A program made the translations under genes and the position numbers. Source: Caldilineaceae bacterium (GTDB taxonomy: Bacteria > Chloroflexota > Anaerolineae > Caldilineales > Caldilineaceae). From it: a DNA stretch of 64,000 nucleotides. Each line of letters opens with the position of its first letter. The first letter of the stretch is position 1. The notes beneath the pieces are model-generated. The model was not told where the DNA came from, did no database searches, and was given only the letters and a program-made list of their open reading frames with translations. Shown one piece after another: positions 36,469-44,593 of this stretch. The stretch spans positions 310,001 to 374,000 of the forward strand of contig JALHQH010000005.1 of the NCBI GenBank assembly GCA_022842065.1. Reading direction: 5' to 3'.

Positions 36469-37557
36469 TTACTTTACCCGAAAGGGGGCCAGGGCCTCAT
36501 AGTTGGGATCAATGCCAATGCCGGGCACATTGGGCGGGCTGACCGTGCCGTCATCATTGAGCCGCAATGTTTGGTGATAGACTTTCCCCCACATGGGATC
36601 AACCGTGTCGCGGTAAAACTCAAGGATCAGACCATTGCTCAGTGCTGCAACCAGATGAACATGAATCTCTTGCGGACCATGAGGTGCGATCTCCACATCA
36701 AACGCCTGTGCCAAGGCCGCGATCTTCATAAATTCAGTGACGCCGCCGCAGATAATCGCATCGGCGTTAAGAATCGGCACCTGCCCGCGCAAAATCAGAT
36801 CGCGGAAACCATAACGGGTATATTCATTTTCACCGGTGGCAATCGGAATGGTCGTCGCCTCGACCAGCCGGTGATGGCCTTCGTAATCATCGGCGGCAAT
36901 CGGCTCTTCAAACCAGAAGGGATCATACTCCTCCAGCCGTTTCGCCATTTGAATTGCTTCCCGCAATTTGTAGGCACAATTGGCATCAACCATCAGCTTG
37001 ATCTCCGGACCAATCGCGTCACGTACTACCCTGACTCGTTCTGTATCTTCGCGTAGCGAAAGCGCACCTACTTTCATTTTGATCGCCGTGGCACCCATCG
37101 CCACATTTTCGGCCATCTCTTGCGCTAGCTCGGGTAAACCTTTGCCTTCTTCATAATAGCCGCCGGCAATATAGGTCGGCACGCGATCGCGATAGCCGCC
37201 CAGCAGCTTGTAGAGGGGCATCCCCGCCACTTTGGCGCGTAGATCCCAGAGGCCGATGTCAATGGCACTGATGGCGCGTGTGGTCAGTCCACGCCGGCCA
37301 ATCAGCTTGGGCACCCACAGGCTGTGCCAAATGCGTTCCACATCAAGTGGATCCTGGCCGATCAACAGGGGGGTTAGATGCTCAATGGTGGTGCGAATGA
37401 TCGCCCCGTCCGCGCCCAATCCAATGCCGGTAATGCCCTCATCGGTCTCGATTTTGACCAGGCCAACGCCGGCATGGGTGTAGGTATGTTTCCCATTGGT
37501 AATCGGTTTATGCCGCGGCCAGCGATAGTTTTCAGTTGTGATGTTTGTGATCTTCAT
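36469..37557 (-). CDS. Mandelate racemase/muconate lactonizing-type enolase-superfamily enzyme
   Basis: 362 residues from ATG 37557. The KxK pair is Lys160-x-Lys162 (AIKMKVG); metal ligands are Asp191 (MVDANCAY), Glu217 (FEEPIA) and Glu243 (GENEYT); Asp266 and His293 (EIAPHGPQ) form the second acid-base pair, as in the mandelate-racemase group of sugar-acid dehydratases. It abstracts the alpha proton of a carboxylate, most likely a sugar acid, to racemise or dehydrate it. The substrate is not decidable. An 11-bp inverted repeat about 190 bases upstream could be a regulatory site. Confidence 0.92.
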   Translation of the reverse strand: MKITNITTENYRWPRHKPITNGKHTYTHAGVGLVKIETDEGITGIGLGADGAIIRTTIEHLTPLLIGQDPLDVERIWHSLWVPKLIGRRGLTTRAISAIDIGLWDLRAKVAGMPLYKLLGGYRDRVPTYIAGGYYEEGKGLPELAQEMAENVAMGATAIKMKVGALSLREDTERVRVVRDAIGPEIKLMVDANCAYKLREAIQMAKRLEEYDPFWFEEPIAADDYEGHHRLVEATTIPIATGENEYTRYGFRDLILRGQVPILNADAIICGGVTEFMKIAALAQAFDVEIAPHGPQEIHVHLVAALSNGLILEFYRDTVDPMWGKVYHQTLRLNDDGTVSPPNVPGIGIDPNYEALAPFRVK

Positions 37558-37747
37558 GGCCTAGCGCCTCAATTTTGTTGGTCGATCTGCCACCCATGGC
37601 AAAGTGCGCGCAGCTTGACAGGCGTGTGCTTCATGCGGCAAGCAGAACAGATGCTAAAAGCGTAACAGCGGATGGTTGTTAGTATAACGCACTTGTTATC
37701 CAGGCGGCAATGCGGCAAAAAGGGGGGGAAGCTAAATCGGCAGTTGT

Positions 37748-37803
37748 TTTGAAAACGCAAAGCATACGTTGGCGAAACGCACTAACACATAAGCGTTTTC
37801 AAA
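37748..37803. repeat. Inverted repeat TTTGAAAACGC / GCGTTTTCAAA
   Basis: Two perfect 11-bp arms 34 bases apart, upstream of the enolase-superfamily gene and just downstream of the HNH gene. It may be an operator pair or a transcript hairpin. Confidence 0.6.
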
Positions 37804-37826
37804 GCGGGCATGCGCTAGCAGGGAGG

Positions 37827-38348
37827 TTAAACTTCGAGGTAAATCTTCCACGCCGTCGGCACTTCGCCGGTGGCAACCAGATAATCGACCCGTGGTGTTT
37901 TGGGCTCCCAACGTAAGGGCATCCCTGCTTCGTGGGGGGTACGATTGCCTTTGCGCTGGTTACAACTGGAACAGGCACACGCGGTATTACTCCAGCTATT
38001 CCCACCACCGCGACTCCGTGGAATCAGATGGTCAATCGTAAAATCACTTTTGGTCAAGACCTGGCCATTGTAGCCTTCACCCGCACCAATGTTGCAGTAG
38101 ATGCAGTGATAGCCATCACGTCGCATCACGCCACGCCGGCTCCAACGAACACCACGGCGTGGGGCGTTAACATAGCGACGTAAGCGTAAAACGGTCGGCA
38201 GATCGAGGGCGCGGTCGGGGCTGGTGATCGAGACTAATTCATCGGTGACGGCATCAACTCGATCGCGTAATAGTAGGGAAAGCGCACGGCGGGCAGGGAT
38301 AACCGCAAGCGGTTCGTAGCTGGCATTGAGGAGTAGAACAGCAGCCAT
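37827..38348 (-). CDS. HNH endonuclease
   Basis: 173 residues from ATG 38348, preceded by AGGTGA; a GTG at 38357 is a possible earlier start. The N-terminal part (LLLNASYEPLAVIPARRALS) is the standard start of the cyanobacterial/Chloroflexota HNH family. The beta-beta-alpha-metal site is complete: Cys82-x2-Cys85, Asp106-His107 (FTIDHLIPRSRGG), Cys126-x2-Cys129 and the helix CNQRKGNR. It likely nicks or cuts DNA; the genomic family is widespread and its in vivo role is unknown. It lies 16 bases after the FtsB-like gene on the same strand. Confidence 0.92.
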   Translation of the reverse strand: MAAVLLLNASYEPLAVIPARRALSLLLRDRVDAVTDELVSITSPDRALDLPTVLRLRRYVNAPRRGVRWSRRGVMRRDGYHCIYCNIGAGEGYNGQVLTKSDFTIDHLIPRSRGGGNSWSNTACACSSCNQRKGNRTPHEAGMPLRWEPKTPRVDYLVATGEVPTAWKIYLEV

Positions 38349-38364
38349 TGCGCTCACCTCATCT

Positions 38365-38745
38365 CTAGGAGAAACCCAACTGTGCTAGCCAACGCCGCCA
38401 GAATGGTTCTGTTGGCATGGTTGCCTCATCCACCGTCGCCGGCGTATTTTCGGCGGCCGGAGGTACGATCGTCACCACAACAATGATTTCCTCATCGGCT
38501 TGCATCAGATTCAGTTCATCGTGTGCTTCTTCTTGGAGGTAAGCATCACTTCGCACATAGCGCCATTCTGCTTCCAGGGCCAGCTGATTTTCTGCTGCGG
38601 CCGCAATGGCTGCGGTTTTCTGGGCGATTTGCGCGTCAAGATTGGCTTTGGTGACTAGCCGACCCATGTAGGTAACAATAATGACGAGGCAGACACCAAC
38701 CAAAATAAGGGATAACAGGCGTGTATCACGTTTGGGGGTGGGCAT
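38365..38745 (-). CDS. FtsB/DivIC-like septum formation initiator
   Basis: 126 residues from ATG 38745. A short basic N-terminus is followed by one membrane span (LSLILVGVCLVIIVTYMGRL, about 11-31), a coiled coil (about 32-65, Ala/Leu/Gln rich), and the conserved WRYVRSDAYLQEEAHDELNL typical of FtsB/DivIC proteins. The C-terminal Pro/Thr/Glu-rich tail (about 95-126) is not conserved. It would act in the divisome with FtsL and FtsQ-type proteins. It is co-oriented with the HNH gene. Confidence 0.8.
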   Translation of the reverse strand: MPTPKRDTRLLSLILVGVCLVIIVTYMGRLVTKANLDAQIAQKTAAIAAAAENQLALEAEWRYVRSDAYLQEEAHDELNLMQADEEIIVVVTIVPPAAENTPATVDEATMPTEPFWRRWLAQLGFS

Positions 38746-38811
38746 CAGATCTCACCTTCTACGTATGAACACAATGGCGATAGATGACGTGTAATGAGCG
38801 TATTTAACGAC

Positions 38812-38910
38812 TAACCCCTCCCTAACCCTCCCCTGTTAAGGAAGGGAACTGTGGTGCGCACGACTGTTCCTCCCCTTAATAGGGGGAGGTTAGGAGGGGG
38901 TGGCTTGGCA
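38812..38910. repeat. Long palindromic repeat, family B copy 3
   Basis: TAACCCCTCCCTAACCCTCC and inverse GGAGGTTAGGAGGGGG with the GGTGGCTTGGC tail. Confidence 0.9.
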
Positions 38911-38920
38911 TTAGCGTACT

Positions 38921-38958
38921 TAATAAAAGAGGGGGCTTCATGACGAAGCCCCCTCTTC
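38921..38958 (-). terminator. Terminator of tRNA-Leu
   Basis: On the minus strand AAGAGGGGGCTTC, loop GTCAT, GAAGCCCCCTCTT and then TTATTA, immediately after the tRNA 3' end. Confidence 0.88.
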
Positions 38959-38962
38959 AAGG

Positions 38963-39046
38963 TGCCGCAGGAGGGACTTGAACCCCCATGAGCTAATGCT
39001 CACCACGCCCTGAACGTGGCGCGTCTGCCGATTCCGCCACTGCGGC
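38963..39046 (-). tRNA. tRNA-Leu(CAG)
   Basis: Minus-strand class II tRNA with acceptor GCCGCAG / CTGCGGC, D-arm containing AATCGGCAGA, anticodon stem CCACG / CGTGG with loop TTCAGGG (anticodon CAG), a long variable arm TGAGCATTAGCTCA and T-arm GGGGGTTCAAGTCCCTC. The base after the acceptor is A, then CCT, so the CCA end is not encoded. Confidence 0.96.
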
Positions 39047-39207
39047 TTACCGAATGTGGCTTACTCAAGTTATTTATCCAACACAATCGCCTAAGCAAGC
39101 TATCTACCTTTGGAATCATACAGTAGACCCCATATTTATATCATGAGGTAGTTTTTCTGTCAAACTCGTGCTGGAGTTGTGGCGTATTTCAGGTTGGGCT
39201 AACTTTT

Positions 39208-39240
39208 GCCGCAGGATTGAACCTGCTCTGCCACTGTACT
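39208..39240 (-). other. Possible tRNA-Leu fragment
   Basis: Contains GCCGCAGGA then TTGAACC and CCACTG on the plus strand, in the order seen in the 3' and 5' ends of the tRNA-Leu gene 160 bases away but with internal deletions. It could be a decayed partial copy; similarity is short. Confidence 0.25.
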
Positions 39241-39247
39241 GCTGCGC

Positions 39248-41008
39248 CTACGGACTGAATGAACTGGGCGGTGTTGGTGGCGCGCCTTCCGGCACTTGAT
39301 TAATCGGTACACGGCGGGTGACAATATACCAATCGGCTAAATTGGCAAACCGATCCGCTGGGCGGTTGAGCGGCCCGATCTGCACATTCTGTACCCGTGT
39401 ATTGACGCCATAGGTATAGACCGGATAGAAAAGGGGCAATGAGGGGACCTCTTCGGCAAAGATCTCCTGAAAGCGCCCATATAAGGCCCGTCGCTGCTCT
39501 TCGCTGGTAATCGCCCGCGCCTGTTGCAGCACTTCATCGACCTCTTCATTCTCCCAACCGGCGTAGTTAAAGCCCCCTTCTGCGCTCTGCGAACTGTGCC
39601 AGAGCCAATACTGGTCCGGATCACCAGGAATATCAAAGGTGATCAGCGCGGCATCGTAGTTGCGCGGCAACAAAAAGTCGCTCATCAAGCTGACAAAGGT
39701 CACCGGCGTGGCCACGGCGCGCACCCCAATCGCCTGCCAGTCCAGCGCAATCTGCTGAATTAGTGCACTTTGAAAGGGTTCGTCCGGCGCATAGAGCAGG
39801 AACTGCAAAATCTGGCCATCTTTCTCGCGCACATCATCGCCATCGGTGTCACGCCAGCCGGCGGCTTCTAATAGCGCTTGTGCCTGCGCCGGATCGTAGT
39901 CATAGTGCGGAATATCAGCGTTGTAGGCCCAATTTTCCGGCAAGAGTGAGGTATGGGCAACCACCCCCTGGCCGGCCGCAACACGTTCGATCAGGCTTTC
40001 ACGATTGACCCCATGATAGAGCGCCTGCCGTACTGCTTTATCGGCGAAAAAGGGCACATTACTGCTCTTGAGGTTGAGGACAACACTGACATACCGCGCT
40101 TGGACAGCTGACAAAAGGGCCAGATCTTCTTGTTCAGCCGCCAGTGTAAACTCTGATGGCAAAATCCGACTGAGCCCATCGATCTCACCGGCCAGATAGC
40201 CCGTGAGCATGCTGGGATGATCCGGATAAAAGTGAAATTCCAGCGCCGAAAGATAGGGCAGTGCTGTGCGGTAGAAGGGATTCGGTTTTAGCCGAATATG
40301 GTCAGCGGCCATCTCTTCCACCATCATGGGGCCGGAGCCAATGGGAATTCCGTTGAGCGGGCGGGCGGCAAGTTCGGTGGCCGGTAGATTGCCGTAGAGA
40401 TGTACGGGTAAGATCCCAATCGCTGTATAATCGAGAAAAGGGGAAGGCTCAGCGAGTGTAAAGCGTACGGCGTAGTCATTGATCTTTTCGGCCGTCACTG
40501 TCCGCCAGAGAATCGACAGATTGGGAATATCAACGACATCCGGATTCTGCAAAATGCTGACCGTAAAGATCACATCGTCGGCGGTGACCGGTTGGCCATC
40601 GTGCCAATATTGATCTGGGCGCAATTGAAAGGTATAAATCTTATCGTCAGTAATGGTCCAGCTCTCGGCCAAATCGGGAACAGCGCGCCCATGACGGTCG
40701 ATCTTGCTCAGGCCGCGAAAGATCAGCCCACATAGATCTTCGTCGACTTCGTTGCGGTCACAAATAAAGGGGTTGAGGTAACGAGGATTGCCCACGACCC
40801 CTTCGCGAAAGACGCCCCCACGGTCGGGGATCAACACGGTAGTCACCGCGTAGGTGGAGTAACCTAGCAGGCTGACCAGCGCAAAGAGCCCCAGACAAGC
40901 CAACAACACCTGCCAACGTAAATGTCGGCCCAGCGATTCAGTCGGTGATAGGTGAGTCGCCGGTGGGGCATCGGCCAGCGGTGAGGGTGGAAATCTTTGT
41001 GATTGCAT
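39248..41008 (-). CDS. Membrane-anchored family-5 substrate-binding protein
   Basis: 586 residues from ATG 41008. Instead of a lipobox it has a cytoplasmic Pro/Ser-rich N-terminus and one membrane span at about 33-57 (VLLACLGLFALVSLLGYSTY). The outside part is a family-5 (DppA/OppA-like) binding domain: VVGNPRYLNPFIC, YTFQLRPDQYWHDGQPVTAD, IGSGPMMVEEM, VRQALYHGVNRESLI and SLPLFYPVYTYGVN. No permease or ATPase gene is nearby. It follows secG after only six bases, an arrangement I would expect to be conserved in the group. It may feed a distant transporter or act as a sensor. Confidence 0.88.
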   Translation of the reverse strand: MQSQRFPPSPLADAPPATHLSPTESLGRHLRWQVLLACLGLFALVSLLGYSTYAVTTVLIPDRGGVFREGVVGNPRYLNPFICDRNEVDEDLCGLIFRGLSKIDRHGRAVPDLAESWTITDDKIYTFQLRPDQYWHDGQPVTADDVIFTVSILQNPDVVDIPNLSILWRTVTAEKINDYAVRFTLAEPSPFLDYTAIGILPVHLYGNLPATELAARPLNGIPIGSGPMMVEEMAADHIRLKPNPFYRTALPYLSALEFHFYPDHPSMLTGYLAGEIDGLSRILPSEFTLAAEQEDLALLSAVQARYVSVVLNLKSSNVPFFADKAVRQALYHGVNRESLIERVAAGQGVVAHTSLLPENWAYNADIPHYDYDPAQAQALLEAAGWRDTDGDDVREKDGQILQFLLYAPDEPFQSALIQQIALDWQAIGVRAVATPVTFVSLMSDFLLPRNYDAALITFDIPGDPDQYWLWHSSQSAEGGFNYAGWENEEVDEVLQQARAITSEEQRRALYGRFQEIFAEEVPSLPLFYPVYTYGVNTRVQNVQIGPLNRPADRFANLADWYIVTRRVPINQVPEGAPPTPPSSFSP

Positions 41009-41014
41009 CGTTGC

Positions 41015-41239
41015 TTATTCGAAAGCAACCGCCAGCAGTGAGATCAGGAAAAAGATGCCGGCCAGCAAAAAGGTAAGGTTGTAGAGCGTCTTTTCCATCC
41101 CACGGCGGGTACGGTAAATATCCGAACCACCAAAAACGCTGCCCAACCCGGCGCTCGTCTGCCCTTGGATCAAGACCACTGCAATCAGGGCCAAGCCAAT
41201 AATAATCGTGCTGATCATTAAGAAACTAACAAAAGTCAT
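41015..41239 (-). CDS. secG: Protein translocase subunit SecG
   Basis: 74 residues from ATG 41239 after AGGATAAAGCATC. Two membrane spans (about 5-25 and 52-72) flank the conserved cytoplasmic loop VVLIQGQTSAGLGSVFGGSD, which defines SecG. It associates with SecYE and helps preprotein movement. It is the first gene of a two-gene unit with the binding protein. Confidence 0.95.
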   Translation of the reverse strand: MTFVSFLMISTIIIGLALIAVVLIQGQTSAGLGSVFGGSDIYRTRRGMEKTLYNLTFLLAGIFFLISLLAVAFE

Positions 41240-41509
41240 GATGCTTTATCCTATTGATTCTGCGTTCGATCACAACCGAACGCGTCTGGTTGACAGGGAT
41301 AACTAAAAACAGGGATAATGAAAACAAGTGTCTTCAAACAACTGCGTTTTCATCCTACGTGCGCAGCTGTTTTTGTCGGACAAAAATACAACTTGCCCAA
41401 AGTACAAGCTTAAAGTATAGCAACTCTCTTGCGCTTCACAAAATCACTCAGCCATCGAATGTAAAAGTTAACCCTGGATTGGACGCTTTATGGCGTCGAC
41501 CGCGGCGCG

Positions 41510-43582
41510 TTAGGGTAGCTGATAAAGATAGAGGAGCAGATTCGCATTATTCGCGCGTACCGTTGTCCGTGTCCCTTGTGGATATTGGGCGCGTAATGCC
41601 GGCAACAAGGCGCTGTCGTTGGCAAAAAAGATCACCATGCTCCCTTGGGCCAGTTGCGGTGGCAGTTGGGGCACAACGATCACATCGGCAAAGCCCACCC
41701 TGGCCCCGGTGGTCAAAACTTCTAATTGGGCCAGCGCGCCGGGGCTTGCCAATTGCTGGGTTGGGTCAATCACAATAATCGGCTGCGCATGATCGAGTGT
41801 GCGCAGGGTTTGTCCCAATGCACTGATCGGTTCGCTTTGGTCGAGGGCGGTAATATAGTAGGCAACCCCATTCTGAAAGGTGACCCAGAGCAGCAGCCCC
41901 AACAAGCCATAATGCCAAAACTGGTGCAACCACCCGCCCCCTGCGCGCAACAGGGTGATGCGCAGTCGATCCAGTCCAAAAGCCAGGGCCGCCGCCAAGG
42001 GGGGGATCAGGGGCAAGAGCATCGCAACCCCATGTTGTGCGCGCTCCGTTTGCTCTAACGCCACCGCCCCGGCCCACAGGCAGGCAGTTGCACTCCAACT
42101 CAAGAGCAGCCAGCCCTGTTTGCGATCGAGGTTAAAGAGCAAACTCCCCAGAGCAAGCACCAGCAAGGGGATGAGCCAAGGATGGAACAAGGAGAAGGTG
42201 CCACTGCCCAACGCGGTCCCGCTGAGCAAATCGCGGCCCATCGCTGTTAATTGTTGGGTGAGATTGGCTGTAAAGAGGGTGCCTATCGGTAAGCCGGATA
42301 TAAATAGCCCCAACCAGAAAGGGGCGACCACGACCATAAGCCCTGCCAACCAAAGCAAAAAATCCCCGAAGTGAAAGGGCAACAGCGCGCCACGTCCGGC
42401 CCGCTGGGGTAACCACGCCCGGTTGGCAACCACCATGCCGAGCCACCAACAGAGCGCAGCACCGACAAAGCTCCAACTGCTCAAATGGCTGGCGACCGCA
42501 AACCCTAATAAGCTCCCACTTACCCCCAACGCCAGCCGATCATGGGTAGACCAGGCCCGTAACAGGGCCCAGCAACCAAGGGTGCCCGCGGCGGCACTCG
42601 CCAATAGAAAAGGATGACGGCTAAAAAGTAGCGTCGCACTGTTGGTAAGCACCAATAGGGTTGCCACCAGGGCCAACGATGCCCCATCATCTTCCAGCGG
42701 GTGAATGACAATCCCTCGCCCGTCAACAAAGGTGACCTCAGTGAGGATCCGCACCGGCCGCCGAAACAGCTCCCGGCTGACTAACCAGACACTCCAACCG
42801 AAAAGCAGGGCGCTGCCTAGCCCGATCAACCGCATGCTGCGCAATAGATCGCCATCTAGCCAGGTCAACAACGCGGTGGGCACCAGTGCTAAGGTTGCAC
42901 TATACGCCGCCAATGGGGTGGGGCCAGCCGTGGGCGCTGCCGGCGTCTGCGGCACAAAGAGTTGTGGCGTGGCGCTGGTGGCAAGCGTAAGGGCTTGGCG
43001 GGCAGCCGCAACGACTGGTTCTTCTAGTTGCATGGGCATCGTCATGAACCGCCATCCCAAATAGAAGAGGGCACCCAGCAGTAAAAGCCCGATGACAGGC
43101 CAGTGGCGCGCACGTTTTGCTGCCGTGGTCGCCTTGATGCGCACCCCACCCAGCCGGCCACAAGCCAGCAGGTAACCGAGGATCCCGCCCGCCCAGAGTA
43201 GATGAATGGTGAGATCTTCTTGCCCCTGTTGCCAGCGGTGCCAGAGCGCGCCACTGGTCGCCAGTAAGGCGAGCAAGAGAAGGATGCCGCCCAACCAATA
43301 CCGCGCTTGTCCACGCCCAGATTGCCTACGCTCGTCACCAGTTGTCAGCCGCGTGGGCGACAGTGGCCAGGGCGCCGTCAACACACCAAAGGTGATGGTG
43401 GCCAAACTGACCAGAAGCCCTGTATAGGGGATAAGTTCATTCAGCAGCGGGTAAAAGGCGGCAAGGGCTGCGAACGAGCCAGCCGAAGGCAGAGTGGTAA
43501 GGATGTGTGGGGTAAGCAAGAGCAGCGCCGCATAAGCCACCACAACGGTCGTGACCAAGCCGACAAAACGAAAGAAGCGCAC
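41510..43582 (-). CDS. Polytopic membrane protein, possibly GT-C glycosyltransferase-like
   Basis: 690 residues from GTG 43582 (weak AGAAAG site). About twelve to fourteen hydrophobic spans cover most of the protein, ending in a soluble C-terminal part (about 590-690). The topology, the stretch SRHPFLLASAAAGTLGCWAL and the late cytosolic/periplasmic tail resemble ArnT/PMT-type glycosyltransferases common in this phylum, but I do not see an unmistakable catalytic acidic motif in the first loop. Function is therefore open. It stands between secG and tatA on the same strand with gaps over 200 bases. Confidence 0.6.
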   Translation of the reverse strand: MRFFRFVGLVTTVVVAYAALLLLTPHILTTLPSAGSFAALAAFYPLLNELIPYTGLLVSLATITFGVLTAPWPLSPTRLTTGDERRQSGRGQARYWLGGILLLLALLATSGALWHRWQQGQEDLTIHLLWAGGILGYLLACGRLGGVRIKATTAAKRARHWPVIGLLLLGALFYLGWRFMTMPMQLEEPVVAAARQALTLATSATPQLFVPQTPAAPTAGPTPLAAYSATLALVPTALLTWLDGDLLRSMRLIGLGSALLFGWSVWLVSRELFRRPVRILTEVTFVDGRGIVIHPLEDDGASLALVATLLVLTNSATLLFSRHPFLLASAAAGTLGCWALLRAWSTHDRLALGVSGSLLGFAVASHLSSWSFVGAALCWWLGMVVANRAWLPQRAGRGALLPFHFGDFLLWLAGLMVVVAPFWLGLFISGLPIGTLFTANLTQQLTAMGRDLLSGTALGSGTFSLFHPWLIPLLVLALGSLLFNLDRKQGWLLLSWSATACLWAGAVALEQTERAQHGVAMLLPLIPPLAAALAFGLDRLRITLLRAGGGWLHQFWHYGLLGLLLWVTFQNGVAYYITALDQSEPISALGQTLRTLDHAQPIIVIDPTQQLASPGALAQLEVLTTGARVGFADVIVVPQLPPQLAQGSMVIFFANDSALLPALRAQYPQGTRTTVRANNANLLLYLYQLP

Positions 43583-43785
43583 GAAATTGCTTTCTGCGTG
43601 GCGATCTACTGTAACGCTGGCTACTCTACGCTGCCATAGAAAGCCTGAGGCGCAAGCGCTATGTGCCAGCTCTGCCCAACGATAAGTCGATCCGACAAAG
43701 GGGAAAACAGCTCACGCACCAACGGTCGCAAAATGCAGCGGTCGGTGCGCAAGCTGTTAAAGTCAACAACGCAATGTGCTCCTAA

Positions 43786-43995
43786 TTAGCTTTCGGTCAC
43801 ATGCTCAGTGGTCACCGGCTCGACCGTCTTGTCATCTTTGGCGGCCTTGCCATCGTTTGTCGTGGACTCTTTACGGAATTCGCGAATCCCTTTGCCGACG
43901 GCACCAAAGACTTCAGGCAGTCGACCGACACCAAAGAGCATGGCGACAATGACCAAAATGATCACGAGCTCCCATGGTCCTGGGATAATATTCAT
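43786..43995 (-). CDS. tatA: Twin-arginine translocase subunit TatA
   Basis: 69 residues; ATG 43995 is seven bases after AAGGAG, which rules out the longer start at 44010. The hallmark is one membrane helix followed directly by an amphipathic helix: GPWELVIILVIVAMLFGVGR then LPEVFGAVGKGIREFRK. The charged Thr/Lys/Glu tail is variable. It forms the Tat pore with TatC (not in the window); the binding protein at 6972 carries a Tat signal and is a possible client. Confidence 0.94.
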   Translation of the reverse strand: MNIIPGPWELVIILVIVAMLFGVGRLPEVFGAVGKGIREFRKESTTNDGKAAKDDKTVEPVTTEHVTES

Positions 43996-44086
43996 AGCAA
44001 TCTCCTTCAACCTGTAACGGTTTGCAGTAATGCAATCAACAACATCTTCTATTTATACACTGGTATGGGCGATCTGTATAGAGTGC

Positions 44087-44115
44087 ATTATATCATGGTT
44101 GGCGCGATGTGCAAA
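44087..44115 (-). promoter_or_regulatory. Sigma-70-type promoter of tatA
   Basis: On the minus strand TTTGCA (44110-44115), a 17-base spacer and a perfect TATAAT (44087-44092). Confidence 0.65.
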
Positions 44116-44152
44116 TCAGACGGCCAATGCTACAATAACCGAGCGACAAGAA

Positions 44153-44183
44153 GTGAAACGTGAAACGTGAAACGTAACGATTC
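44153..44183. repeat. Tandem GTGAAAC-type heptamers, family D
   Basis: Three units of the form GTGAAAC in a row (AAGTGAAACGTGAAACGTGA and on). It is the mirror of the CACGTTT array at 44525. Confidence 0.75.
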
Positions 44184-44242
44184 ACCTTGCCCCGCTCCCA
44201 CTTCAAACTGGCGTGGGACGGGGATAAAACGCCGGTAACGAC

Positions 44243-44346
44243 TAACCCCTCCCTAACCCTCCCCAAACTGGGGAGGGAACCGTGTCGGCTCCTCCCCAGT
44301 TTGGGCCCAGAGGGCACCCCGGTTGGGCGGGGGTGGCTTGGTAGGT
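44243..44346. repeat. Long palindromic repeat, family B copy 4 (degenerate)
   Basis: TAACCCCTCCCTAACCCTCC at the left; the right arm has diverged (GGGCACCCCGGTTGGGC) but the GGGTGGCTTGGTAGGT tail remains. Confidence 0.85.
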
Positions 44347-44524
44347 ACAAACGCCGCTTTATTGTTGCTGTTTGCGGCCATACAGCTAAAGTAACAGCAG
44401 GGTTTAACCCTAATCTCAAGCGTTGATCTGCTTGTGAATTTACCGAACCCAGCGACCATTTGTGCTAAAATGAGAGCAATCACCCTTCATCCAATGCTAC
44501 CCCCGACATAGCATTGATTACATT

Positions 44525-44578
44525 TTACGAATCACGTTTCACGAATCACGTTTCACGAATCACGTTTCACAAATCACA
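44525..44578. repeat. Tandem CACGTTT / CACGAAT heptamers, family D
   Basis: Three and a half units of CACGTTTCACGAAT immediately upstream of recN; the array reaches to within 16 bases of the start. Confidence 0.85.
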
Positions 44579-44593
44579 TCGGTGCAAGAAGGT

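Larger units (their letters stand above)
43996..44593. other. Repeat-filled gap between tatA and recN
   Basis: 598 bases without a gene. It holds the tatA promoter, a short heptamer repeat, family B copy 4 and a 7-nt tandem array directly before recN. Short frames inside the repeats are not coding. Confidence 0.7.

Noticed and set aside
39208..39240. A second tRNA gene after tRNA-Leu
   Set aside because: No acceptor pairing, loop sizes are wrong and no anticodon arm is present.
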